Source of the DNA: Pristionchus mayeri | Taxonomy: Eukaryota; Nematoda; Chromadorea; Rhabditida; Neodiplogasteridae | Direction of reading: 5' to 3' | Assembly (NCBI GenBank): GCA_036245805.1 | Contig: BTRK01000004.1 | Coordinates: forward strand, 2,108,001-2,172,000 | DNA length: 64,000 nucleotides | Shown here: positions 12,201-23,465 of the stretch, piece after piece | How positions within the stretch are numbered: the stretch's first letter is position 1 | Layout of the letters: each line of letters opens with the position of its first letter | Made by a program: the position numbers and the translations under genes | Notes under the pieces: generated by a model | Seen by the model: the letters and a program-made list of their open reading frames with translations, nothing else | Told to the model about the DNA's origin: nothing | The model's database searches: none

Positions 12201-12843
12201 AGAAACTAAAAATTACAGCTTGGGGGTCAAATCGACTCGAGCCGTTGTATGGAAAAGAAACGCACTCCAGTACGGGTTAAATGGGTTGAATGCGAAGAAC
12301 TTGACTTGAAATGATGAATATATTCAGTTATGGCTCGTAGAAACTAAAAATTACAAAAATGGATACGTTTATAAAATCAAACGGTCATGAGAGTCCCAAG
12401 TTTGAGAGGTAATAGCCGAAAAGGGGGTTCCGATAATTGGCTCAAATTGATACATTGGACGTCTTACCACCTGCAGAGTGTTTTTCAATCAAAACAATTT
12501 AGGGGTTCTGCGAGAATCTTTTTCGGAAACTTTGAAAAAGTGCCAAAATGGGCCGTTTTTAGAGGTTTTTTCGACTTTGATCAACTAAAACGTAATTTCT
12601 AGCACTCCAGACTATGAAATTCGTCATTTTCACGTAAAAATACACCAGATAGGCTATTAAAACAGGCAAACAATTTTTGGTAAAAAAAAAGTTTCTGGAG
12701 GACCACTTTTTTAAAAGTTGGTCCAGAGCTGAGATAGACCACCTGCAATCAGCATTTGGTATGCCTGATTGGTTGCACAGTTATTTAGAATATGTTCGAA
12801 AAACCCATCCGGGCAGTTCTTACGTTTTCTCGCGGACCGTCTC
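9292..12843. mobile_element. 3.55 kb palindromic element flanked by TTAA
   Basis: Two long inverted arms meet near 11200-11240. Outer ends read GAGATGGTCCGAGAAAACGT and ACGTTTTCTCGCGGACCGTC, with TTAA on each side (9288-9291 and 12844-12847), as expected for piggyBac-type target duplication. There is no transposase: identical 71-codon frames at 9531 (-) and 12387 (+) are mirror images of one sequence. The left arm holds an extra nested inverted segment (about 9785-10255). The element is non-coding and would fold into a long hairpin. Confidence 0.85.
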
Positions 12844-12950
12844 TTAAAGCAATGCTCAAACATTTCTTGATATGTCGAAAGTATTCAATACTTTCTACCA
12901 GCACTTTGGTTTTGTAATGTTATTCGCCTCTTTGTTTTTTTTCAGGGATA

Positions 12951-14322
12951 ATGTCAGCGTCGCTCAGCGACGGGTAGCGTTTATTCGTCTTGCTGTTTTC
13001 CCTGCTCGACGTTTCGGCCATAGTCGCCAATCAGGTTCTTATAACAGCAATCCATTTGAGGCAAGCGCACATAATCTTGAGATTCCAGCACACGTACAAA
13101 TTGAAATATCGCTGCACGATGGGTGTGTGTGTGTGCCATAGTACAATCGATCCTCTTCTCATACCACATTCTTTCGGAATATGCCCAGTGAACTCAATCG
13201 AAATAGTCGAGTAGTCGGCTATTCATTCGACGAAAATACCGCACCACGTGAAAGTGCTTCTGAAACGAAGATACCTTTACGCGAAAGATTTCAATTTGTG
13301 CAAATTCAGAACTCCGCCGATCATGAAGAACTATGCCATTCTTCCCCTGCTGGTGTCGTTTGTGGACTGCATTTCTGCATTCATGAGTTTGATGGCAGCC
13401 GCCATGTGAGCAGTTTGCTGCATTTCACAAAAACATTACAAGGTCTTTTCATTGTCTCACAACCCGAACGGTCTAGATTATGCACATTTTTTAAAAATTT
13501 TTAAAAATTTAAAAATATATGTGCATTTAACTGTAACGTCAAGTTATTCCAGCCCGGACTTCATACAGGAATCGGCCATTTACATTTACGTTGTCCCTTG
13601 TCGATTGATCAGCGCTAACTTCTGCGCCGTAGCTCATGGTTATTAATCGAAAGAAATATGCCTATTACGGTATTTTGCAGCCTATTACGTGCAATCGATC
13701 GTCGAGTCGTGCTCACTTCTACTAGTATCCTTCTCGTATCGTTTATTCATATTTTCGATCGATGTACACTCAGGTCCCCAAGGGGATATTACATTTCGAT
13801 TGCTGTTCATTTGCTTCCTTGCGTCAATTCCAACGGCGATATCTATGGTGAAAATCGCGCAAAAAATAATTAACGCAGCTCTGTATGCATAACCTCTGCA
13901 TTTCTTGGAAGCACCTTTCTTATTGAAAAAAGTGGTGAATGAGCCAGACGTTTCGAATTATCTGGAAAATAACTATTTAAAAATTGCATATAAAATAACT
14001 ATTTAAAAATTGATAGTATTCACCACATCTTCCACTAGCCATCCTCCAACAAGTCTTCTAGAACAAGAGGACTTGAGAGGGCATCTGTTCAGCGGTTTCA
14101 ACATGTCAACAAGGAATCTACTTAGTAAGAGAAAACATCCTGCCTCGTCTATCCACAGTGTATATCATCATTGTTTTCGTGCTAGCTTACCCTGCGTTGT
14201 TTATCATACGACGCAAACTCCTGAAGACGATCAAGGCAAACGCACGCAACACAAATGCTGTGACCAATATAAGCTTAGATGAACAAATGAGCGCAGATAT
14301 GGCTGCACCAAATACAACCTAA
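12951..14322 (+). pseudogene. Str/Srd-superfamily chemoreceptor G, broken and truncated
   Basis: Exons: 12951-13060 (TM1, SLLDVSAIVANQVLITAI), 13310-13405 (TM2, PPIMKNYAILPLLVSFVDC), 13553-13638 (IYIYVVPCRLISANFCAVA), 13681-13847 (TM4, SLLLVSFSYRLFIFSIDV, merged with the next exon) and a TM5 block to 14322 (LSTVYIIIVFVLAYPALFII). The 96 nt second exon and merged TM4 exon match receptor F. Damage: TAG at 12975 in frame with the ATG at 12951, no clean frame into the TM5 exon, and no TM6 or TM7 before the convergent gene H. Intron 1 has a GC donor (GAG|gcaagc). If a 3' splice site at the GTAG (ending 12977) is used instead, the nonsense codon would be spliced out, but TM6-7 are still missing. 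Confidence 0.7.
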
Positions 14323-14430
14323 AATAAGAATTGTTAATGTCATTCAATCTGGTTATTGTGCAAAAAACTGCATTAACTTAATAATTTGGAATCGTATTGT
14401 GCATTTACGGACATAATACAGATGGAAGGG

Positions 14431-15759
14431 CTAATTCATGGTCTTCAATGAGACACCGACGTCAATGGATACCGAATTCGTCGATTTCTTGAAAAGCATC
14501 GCCTTGAAGGCACTGCGGTACTCCGAACTAAAATCACAAGATTAAATGCAAAAAAAACGAACAAAACCCATCTGCACCTCGTTCTGTAATAGATGGGCAA
14601 CTTGCATGCAAGCGAGGCATGCAAGAAAATCAGACCAAACGTGGACCAAACGAGCTTATCCGGAGCTGAGATATTATGGATTGTTCTTGCTTGAAGCTAT
14701 TTTGTACGCGGGAGGTTCGAGAGCTTGGTGAGACGGACAAAAACAAATGTTGTCAACCATCCACAGATGTCAACTACGACTATTGTCATGGTCGTCTTAA
14801 TGGTCTGCTTCGTATAGTAGGACCCTGAAGCGGACTTAAAGTTATTGAGTATTAAGTAAAAATTGCAGGTATTATTACGTATTTACACTTACCGCCTTGC
14901 GCCCGCAGTTTAATCCATGCTATTAGATAGACAATTATAGAGAGCACATTCATGATCATCATGGCGTAAGTTTGAAATTTCATTCCGGCGCCGAATGACT
15001 CAATTATCCCGCATTTTGCATGGCTAAATGCATGAATTTCAAAGTATTCTCTCCCTCACGAGGTGGAGGAGGAAGCAGAATATGCCTCCACTAACATACC
15101 TAACACGATGTACACTTACCCTGGTTGGTAGTAGATGAATAAGATGCCTGAAGTATATGCGCATGATCCAATAACGAAAGAAGCATGCAACTGCAAAATT
15201 TAAATAATTTATTTAATGAAAGTAATATGTTTAGCTTACAATGTGGTAGCAAGCTTTGCTGGCGCTTTGATACCGAAGTGGGAAAGTTACAGCGCACATC
15301 CGGTCAACTCCAACGAGCAAAATGCACGAAACTCCAACCGTAATTCCCATATCCGGGAGGAACTGTATATAAACTTTGCACACAATTTGGGACGAGATCT
15401 ATACCATTAAGAGATTACATAACATCCTATCCATAACGAGATCGAACATAAAATACACTATGCCTAGACCTGCTCCCATCTATGAAACATGTAAGAAATT
15501 ATTATACAAGAAATTTATACAGCACACCTGGTGGAAAAGGTCGCTTACAGCACATACTCCAATCAGAATATTGACAGTAGAGCGCATTGATCTGGTTCGG
15601 CCGAATCGAATATTATATGTTATTTCGAAATGCTCACTTTGTTCTTATCGTAACCAAGACAATTAGAGAATGACAGCACACTCCAACAAGGCAGAGAACT
15701 CCAATGCAGAAAGCGATTGTTCGAGTGATGTTTATGTAGTGGATGTCGATATCTTCCAT
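14431..15759 (-). CDS. Srsx-type chemoreceptor H, complete, nine exons
   Basis: This is a seven-transmembrane receptor resembling nematode Srsx proteins, a rhodopsin-like chemosensory family. Exons from the start: 15759-15638, 15591-15528, 15479-15405, 15362-15240, 15190-15120, 15023-14893, 14824-14708, 14665-14578, 14527-14431. They sum to 888 nt with every phase consistent, giving about 295 residues. Landmarks: TM1 (FCIGVLCLVGVCCHSLIVLV), TM2 (NILIGVCAVSDLFHQ), the DRY-like GVDRMCAVTFPLRYQ after TM3, TM5 (YAMMIMNVLSIIVYLIAW), TM6 (TIVVVDICGWLTTFVFV), and TM7 followed by PIYYRTRSEYRSAF. The first ATG downstream of the upstream spacer gives an N-terminus with an NIT glycosylation site before TM1. 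A degenerate mariner lies 265 bp upstream. Convergent with G. It looks intact. Confidence 0.88.
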
Positions 15760-16023
15760 ACTCGTTCGGTGTTCAAAACGGAAAAATAGCGATTTGAAAC
15801 GATGGATTTTCAGACACCTTTTTGGGTGGCGGAGTTGCAATCTAGTGTGTCGAGCTAATAACGTTTAAAGAGAATTGATGTGAAGCTTGCCTAAGATACG
15901 CAATGAAAGGTGAAGGTATTGCGCTCACATAAAGACAGACAAGCCGTAGCTGTGATTTATCACGATACATAATTGGTATTTACATCCAACTCAAGATTTA
16001 TGCATTTGATCATAATGATAGTA

Positions 16024-17291
16024 TTAGGCTGAGTAATAAGTTTTGTCCGATTTCGTACCACCACTTTGAGCTTATATTGTTTGTTTGTTTCAAATCGCCA
16101 CACGTTGTCCTCATGCCAATATATATGGACGGTATATGTTTGATCTTTAGAACATTATGGTTGGGATGGGGCAACGTTGCCTACTATGGGAGAAATGAAG
16201 GTCAATTCAACTTTAATTTTTTTACAAAAGTTAAAATTTTTTTTAATGTTGCGATACTTCAAAGATACAATTTTAGGTCTAAGCACACAAAGTGTACTAA
16301 GAAGGCTAAGACTTGTTCTACCTAGTAGCAAAAAGTGAGAGTAGCTGGTTTCGTTATTGCCTTCGTACAGGCCACTGAATCCGAGATACCATTGAAAATA
16401 AGAATCATCTCGAAGAAATTCCCTGTTTCGCAGATTGACTGGAATGGCACCTACCTAGGGGCGATGTTATTAATGCCTACAGGACTCTCAATTATGCCGA
16501 TAGTTAAGAGACCATTTGGCTTTTTCATCTAAAAAAGTGATGTTGGTTCATCAACTATGTTTCGATTGAAATGTTGAAAAATCTGATACTGAGGGTTTTC
16601 AGGTAAAACCTACCCCACAAAAAGTACCGATCTCCAAGAGCTTCCTTATTAGTGACCGATAGGGCGAGGATTGTTCTTTAATTTCATCACGAAATAACTA
16701 CTCTTCAAGCCACTGCACTATCACATCAATGTCAGACAGTGGAATTTCGATGTTCAAAATTGGACACTTATAATCTGAAGAGCACTGTTCATTGATGAAG
16801 TGCCGCATACCCTCCTAAAGAAAATTATGGCGTGTACTAGAATTGTAGTTCACATGCATGAATAATTGAAATCACAAGACCCATCGGTGTAGGTACAGTA
16901 CGCCATAATCGTATCTTGACAAGCCTGACGACAACTCAAACTCTTATTAAGCACTCATCGTTAATAGGCCTCTCGAGGCTGATCAGTATCAACATCACCA
17001 GCGCGATATATGTCAATCATACTTCATTACTGTGGCAAAGATTGGGCGCTATCTCTATTCGCAATGAAATGCTGATCCTTCAAAAAGTCAGTGTGTTGGT
17101 CAACCACATTAAGTTTAGGACATGACTGTATCCGTTTCATTGGTCAGACAGATCTACGGTAGTGTGCGCTAAAGAGAGTATAAACGCCCCTATCTATCAT
17201 GGAAAGGCATAAGCTGATTGGATTACAATGAACGATGTGAGAGGTCAGAATGCATATTAGCCGAAATCGGACAAAACTTATTACTCAGCCT
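16024..17291. mobile_element. Mariner-like element, degenerate
   Basis: About 1.27 kb bounded by TIRs starting TTAGGCTGAGTAATAAGTTT and ending, inverted, AAACTTATTACTCAGCCT. TIR form and total length match mariner transposons. No intact transposase frame remains and I could not place the catalytic triad. It lies in the upstream region of receptor H. Confidence 0.75.
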
Positions 17292-17841
17292 GATATATCA
17301 CTTCAACGCTCCATTTCCCTGTGCAGTCTGTTATGTACAATGCGCCGTTTAGCAATAACTCTATTTTATGATGTTTTTCAAGAGCATTTATAAATATGTT
17401 ACCACTCGACAAGCACTTTGTATCGCTTCTACCGTAAATGAATTGAGTGAAGTATAACTTCTAACACAATCGATATTTAATTATCTATAAAACACATGAT
17501 GTCAAGGCAGTGATGGGATGTTGTTATAACGCCCACACAGCGGCGGTCTTGTGTAACCGCGAAGAACGCCAGAAATCAAAATTGCAGAAATTCAATATGC
17601 TCGTTAACTATCAATACATCATCTGTAAATGACTTGCATCATTCCCAGAATTGGAGATATTTCAATCGTTCAACCACATCGGATGCTTTCATCACTGACA
17701 GTGAACATAAACAAACGATATTTTTCTTCAGCGTCTGGAAATCATTAATGCAGTATTCATTGATATTTCTTGTTCGGCATACACTGCCAGTATCATAATT
17801 TTCCATTGAATAATCTTTGATTCAGTTGTAGCTTCATCGAC
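17292..17841. other. Upstream region of copy B
   Basis: This presumably contains the promoter of copy B. I see no motif shared with the D/E upstream block and no other gene or repeat. Confidence 0.4.
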
Positions 17842-19657
17842 ATGCGCTACCTGCCTTCTCCTCTCCCTGGGCATGACCTGGGAACCATCATTCACCACTC
17901 CACCGTCGATAGTTTGGCACTAATCTTCAACATTCTACTCCTACTTGCTGTTACTCTGAGATCGCCAAAGAGCTTGAGGTTTCCAAATTACTTATGATTG
18001 CGTTTCATATTATCATTTGTAGATCCTACAAAGTGCTGCTTGTAAGCTCTGCAATCGTCGATATTCTGAGCTCGTTTACGATGCTAATGACGATGGGTCG
18101 GTAAGTTGGGTTTTCTCGAGATAATTCTAAACTAATCATCAAATGCTTAGAGTCATTCCGGTCCGATTTACAATCGCATACATCTACGATGGCCCATGTG
18201 CATTAGTTTCAGGTAATAAATCAATCTTTAGACATAAATACATTTCAAATTCTTATCTTTCGGACTATGTTACTAGAACAAGAACTGGCTAATTTTTCAA
18301 TGTTTTCACTTCGATAAACTTGACTTTGTCTCTTCATTTCACATACTCTCTCGCCTGTCTAGAGGCTGAGTGAAATGATGATACGGTTGCCCCAATTATG
18401 AGCTCTAATTTCTACAGGTCTCTTCTGCCACTGTCTATTCACAGTCATGCTTGCGACCTGTTCTCAATCCTTGTTTCTAATCGCCTTGTCCTTCTTCTAT
18501 CGACTCTACATTCTCCAACGGTAAGCTCCACGCAAAAATGCAGTAATATAACGTTCAAGGACATTTGTTCTTCATCCTCAATTAGTTATAATTTCTCAGA
18601 TCGCCTCCCAACAACAAGACTGTATCCATTGTTTGCTTAATTGTTGCAATTCCAAACCTGATGATTGTCGTAAGTGCAAACATCGAATTTTTACCGCACC
18701 TATCGTTATTATTTTAACTACAAATATACGTGAATGACTACAACGAAAAATCGTTGAATTCAGACGACGTTCACGTTCATGCTCGACGACTCGGATGACG
18801 TTCGAACGTTGATGAGGGAATTGAAGCCAGAATACGATCTGGACGACTATGTTATGGAAGGTGTGTTGATGAAGGCAAAATACCTGAGATAATATTTTTT
18901 AATACAAAATGTTTAATTTTATACACAGGTATCTTATCGATTTTCAACGTGGGCACGATGTTTACAATCCTCGCATTGACAATGCCGATTGGACCAACCC
19001 TCATTATCATTTTCATTGTACGAAACAAGGTATTATGAGTAAACAAATAAGAAAACACTTTTGTTTTTCTAGGTTCTCACCAAATTGTCTGCACACTCCG
19101 TTCAAATGAGCGGACGGACGGCCCAGATGCACAGTACTCTGACTAAGGTTGGCAGCGAAATATGATGATGCAATCAATTCTCTATATTCGATTGAGCACC
19201 ATTTTACAGGTTCTCACCTTTCAATCGGTGTTGCCAATTTTCTTCAGTGGAGCTGTTACGAGTTTCTATCTCTGCCAGTTTGGAGTTGCGTGTTCTCCGG
19301 TTCAGGAACACTTTACAGCTGAGGTTTCATCCCCTTTCCAAATTGTACGATAAGAAGATAATATCGCAATATTTTCAGTTTCTCTCCAATGATCACTCTC
19401 TATTCTCTCCAATGATCACTCTCTATTGCATGAAGCCATACAAAAAGTGGGTGACCACAGTTTTATGTTACGAAATAATTGCATCGTTAACTTTCAGTTT
19501 CGTCACAAGCATCTTTACGTGCAATATGGGAAAATTGAGAATAATGACCAGGTACATATTTTATATACTTTTTTTTTCTAATATTCCGAGAAATTACAGC
19601 GAATCGTCTACCGCTAAAGTCACAGCAACGCATCAAGAACCAATTTCGGTCATTTGA
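17842..19657 (+). CDS. Srd-like chemoreceptor, copy B, complete, 12 exons
   Basis: Exons 17842-17978, 18023-18100, 18151-18212, 18418-18520, 18600-18669, 18764-18860, 18929-19029, 19073-19147, 19210-19323, 19379-19446, 19498-19551, 19600-19657 total 1017 nt and keep frame (338 residues). The protein starts MRYLPSPLPGHD, with TM1 SLALIFNILLLLAVTL, then SPKSLRSYKVLL, YDGPC, SFFYRLY, an acidic loop (MLDDSDDVRTLM), TM5 GTMFTILALTMPIGPTLIII, the loop GRTAQMHSTLTK, TM6, TM7 with MITLYCMKPYKK, and the tail EPISVI. All sites are GT-AG, including the exon 9 acceptor (TTACAG) that is CG in its paralogues. Exon 10 starts differently from A, D and E and contains an exact 23 bp tandem duplication that keeps frame. 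Function as for the family: membrane chemoreceptor, ligand unknown. Confidence 0.9.
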
Positions 19658-19812
19658 TTAGCAGCATGCAATCTAAGTGTAACCTAAGTTCTGTCCCGAT
19701 AAATGTTTTCAAAATCAACGTAAAACGTATTGCTTGAACACAATTATCTTCATTCGTTTAGAATGTAGCGGTATCGAATTAGTACACCATCCAATTTTGG
19801 TGAGGATCGGGA

Positions 19813-20290
19813 TATCACGCCCGTCACGAGAGAATCGAGCTAGATTTTCAAAACTTGGTAATGGGATCAAAATGGAAAAATATGTTCCTATCATTTTTAT
19901 TCACCCCTAGGTATGCCCTAACACCACCCGAAGTCATTTTGTTCTGAGATCATTCTTAAGGTCACTACGTCGAGTACCCTACCTGCGACCCTAACGTTAA
20001 CGGCGTATATCTCGTTTCTAGAGCGGTTTTGAGGGAAATTTCGTTCTGAGGAGCCCCTGGTTATTTTTCGAGCTCTATCGATCTATCAAAACTAGAAGTC
20101 ATGAATGTTCTTTAGAACTGAGCTACAGTTAAGGTAGGTTAACTCAAGAGTGTAGGAAAAGATTCCATAAATTTTGGGATATGTGATAGTCCGCATCGAG
20201 CTCTTTCGAATAAGGTATTTGCGGTTCTAAAAAGAGGGGAACCGAAGTAACGTTTTGGCCCTTAGAAAAGGTTTAGTTGATTTGAAGATA
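19813..20290. mobile_element. Solitary arm of a TATCACGCC palindromic element
   Basis: The left end (TATCACGCCCGTCACGAGAG then AATCGAGC) and internal phrases (CCTAACACCACCCGAAGTC, TTTTCGAGCTCTATCGATC) match one arm of the palindrome at 36677-37710, diverged. The second arm is missing. It directly abuts the first surviving exon of pseudogene C, where exons 1-3 should be, so it probably marks the deletion that removed them. Confidence 0.6.
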
Positions 20291-21122
20291 TTTTTCAACA
20301 TAAAATATTCGATGGCCGCCTGTTCCCAGTCGTTCGTTCTCATCGCACTTTCCTTCGTTTATCGACTATTCGTTCTCGGAAGGTAAGAATTAAAAAAAAA
20401 TCACACTGAAAACACAATTCCTCTGTAGTTTTGCTATACTTTCAAGCATATGTATCTTTATTTGATATGGTTTTGACAGGCCTCCACCGAGCACCAAGGC
20501 AGTTACTTGCGTTTGCTTACTCTCCGCCCTGCCGAACGTGATCGTTGTTGTCAGTTTGCAATATGTTTACCTCATACAACTAGGAACAACGAGCGATGCC
20601 GAAATGTAGATATGCCAATAACCTGGTGCCCACATATGAGTCCATTTTAGCAAGTATGTACTTTCGAAAAAAACAGAAGCATGAGGGGATAAAATTTAGG
20701 TGGCGTTCGCGTTTATGCTCGACGACCCTGGCGAACTTCGGAAGGTGTTCAGTGAGTTGCGACCAGAGTATGATTTGTACGCATACGTGATGGCAGGTGA
20801 GTAATTGAATTACGGGAATAAATCTTTTGATATTTTTTTCAGGCGTAATTTCGATCTTAAATCCTCACGTAATGTTTACCGTTATAGCCCTGACAGTACC
20901 TATAGGGCCAACATTGATTATCATTTTCGCACTAAGGAAGGTAAGAATTATTTTTGTATGTGTCTATTGCAATCATGTTCATTAATTCCATTATTTAATT
21001 GACATTGTCGACTTGGCAGGTGCTCACAAAGCTGACCATGCACTCAACACAGATGAGCGGGAAGACGGCACAAATGCACAAGACGCTAACGAAAGTGAGT
21101 GATGATATTGTACCAGCTCGCC

Positions 21123-23130
21123 ATATGAGGCGAATTGCGAGAGAATCGACCACGCCGCGGCGGTAGGATTCATGTTTGTCCGATCCCGCTATAACTTTGA
21201 TTCTAAGTACTTCAAATGATGCTCTTTCAAACTGCGTCGTCAGAATTTTGATATCGCTCGTCATCGTCGAGATTCAGAAGGCCAAAGTTGGTACCTTCAC
21301 TTTTCGACAATCAAATCGCGCTCACTTAAATGATTATAATTCCCTTTAAAATAAAGATAGAAGGCCGTTCTTTTTTTTCCAATGAAAGCTACCATCATGC
21401 ACTACAACGTTTATGTTGAGGTCATCATTCCCGGATCTCTCCCTGGTGCGGGGTGGTCGGGTGCACCAAAACTTTCGTATCTTTGGAAATCGGAAAAACT
21501 TTGTGAGTTGTCATGCTTAAGTTGCAGAGCATACATGTGAGTCACTTCTCGCCAAAAATTAGGAAAATCGGGGAGGGGACAAAAAAAATGCGCTCAATTT
21601 TGTGCGGCGACCTGAAAATGAGTTCCGGACAAGAGCATTTACTAATCTTCAGTTGCTCTCATTTAGGCTCAAAATCATCCAAAAACCTCCAAAACATCAT
21701 TTAGATTTGTTTCCCCAACAGTTATACCACTTTCGTTGGTCATAGATTACGGTATGACCTCAAATTTATAAATCGATATTTTGATCCACCTCAACTTTTG
21801 GGATAGGTTCCAATGCACTGAATGGGTTTAAAATAATGTTATTGCATCCCTCGCAACAGTTCAAAGAAAAAAGGCCTATGAAAAGAGGATATTTCGCCTG
21901 AGAATTCCAACGATGTGCTCAAAACTGTACCCGAGGTAAAAATCGGCATAGAGACCTGGCATATGGTGAGAAATGTAGAGGATGATGAGCTAAACATTTC
22001 ATCTGTTGAAAGTGAGTCTCTATCTTGTCATTGAAGCGCGCTACAGAGCCTAGAAGTTGAGAAGAACCGGGCTAGAATCACCCGAGATCGCGTGCTCTAA
22101 CCGTCTGGCGCTCTCGCCGCCTGACCTCCCTCTCTCTCCCCTCCCTTTACCGCTCTCGAGCGCGCCTCCACCGTCGTATATGCCAAATTCTAGGCTCTGT
22201 AGCGCGCTTGAATGACAAGATAGAGACTCACTTTCAACATATGAAATGTTTAGCTCATCGTCCTCAACAGTTATAACCATAAGCCAGGTCTCTACGACAA
22301 GTTTTACCTCGGGTACAGTTTCGAGCAAATCGTTGGATTCCTCAGGCGAAATATCCTCTTTTCAGAGGCCTTTTTTCTTTTAACTATTTCGAGGGATGTA
22401 TTAACATTATTTTAAACCCATTCAGTGCATTGGAACCCATCCCAAAAGTTGAGGTGGATCAAAATATCGATTTATAAATTTGAGGTCATACCGTAATCCA
22501 TGACCAACGAAAGTGGTATAACTGTTGGGGAAACAAATCTAAATGATGTTTTGGAGGTTTTTGGATGATTTTGAGCCTAAATGAGAGCAATTGAAGATTT
22601 GTAAATGCTCTTGTCCGGAACTCATTTTCAGGTCGCCGCACAAAAGTGAGCGCCTTTTTTTGTCCCCACCCCGATTTTCCTAATTTTTGGCGAGAAGTGA
22701 CTCACATGTATGCTCTGCAACTTAAGCATGACAACTCACAAAGTTTTTCCGATTTCCAAAGATACGAAAGTTTTGGTGCACCCGACCACCCCGCACCAGG
22801 GAGAGATCCGGGAATGATGACCTCAACATAAACGTTGTAGTGCATGATGGTAGCTTTCATTGGAAAAAAAAGAACGGCCTTCTATCTTTATTTTAAAGGG
22901 AATTATAATCATTTAAGTGAGCGCGATTTGATTGTCGAAAAGTGAAGGTACCAACTTTGGCCTTCTGAATCTCGACGATGACGAGCGATATCAAAATTCT
23001 GACGACGCAGTTTGAAAGAGCATCATTTGAAGTACTTAGAATCAAAGTTATAGTGGGATCGGACAAACATGAATCCTACCGCCGCTAACCCCCCTCAAAT
23101 GGTCGATTCTCTCGCGATTCGCCTCATATG
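21123..23130. mobile_element. 2.0 kb palindromic element in intron 8 of copy C
   Basis: Arms run from CATATGAGGCGAATTGCGAG at the left to the inverted TCGCGATTCGCCTCATATG at the right and meet near 22110. TA at both ends would fit a Tc1/mariner-type duplication. There is no coding capacity beyond mirror-image open frames. It shares GAGAGAATCGA near the ends with the TATCACGCC family. Confidence 0.85.
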
Positions 23131-23465
23131 TAAGTAGCTATTCAAATAAATTATTTATCCGTATAGAGGACAATTCAAAGATAATCGCCGACAGCTTGCG
23201 GTGAACATGGTTCACCTCGAAGATAGTGCATTTCCGATTAATTTAATTAATTAATTAAATGAAAAAATAATTAAAATTATTCGTTTCCGGTGCTCACCCT
23301 TCAATCAATACTCCCCGTCTTCTTCAGCGGCGCAGTTGTCGGCTATGGATTGTGTCAATTTGTCATCGTATGTTCACCTGTGCAGGAGCACATCATCATG
23401 GAGGTCAAACATGTTAATATGTAGGTCAAAACGGTAGACTAATACCCATGATGTTCATAGTGCAG

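Noticed and set aside
9531..12602. Two identical 71-residue proteins (9531-9746 minus, 12387-12602 plus)
   Set aside because: They are the same sequence read from the two arms of a palindrome; no other coding evidence.
16077..16325. Transposase fragment in the 16 kb mariner
   Set aside because: I could not find a D-D-D arrangement or a familiar mariner motif in any frame, so only the TIR-based call is kept.
22050..22328. 92-codon minus-strand frame in the intron 8 palindrome of copy C
   Set aside because: Lies across the palindrome centre, is low-complexity, and has no splice context.
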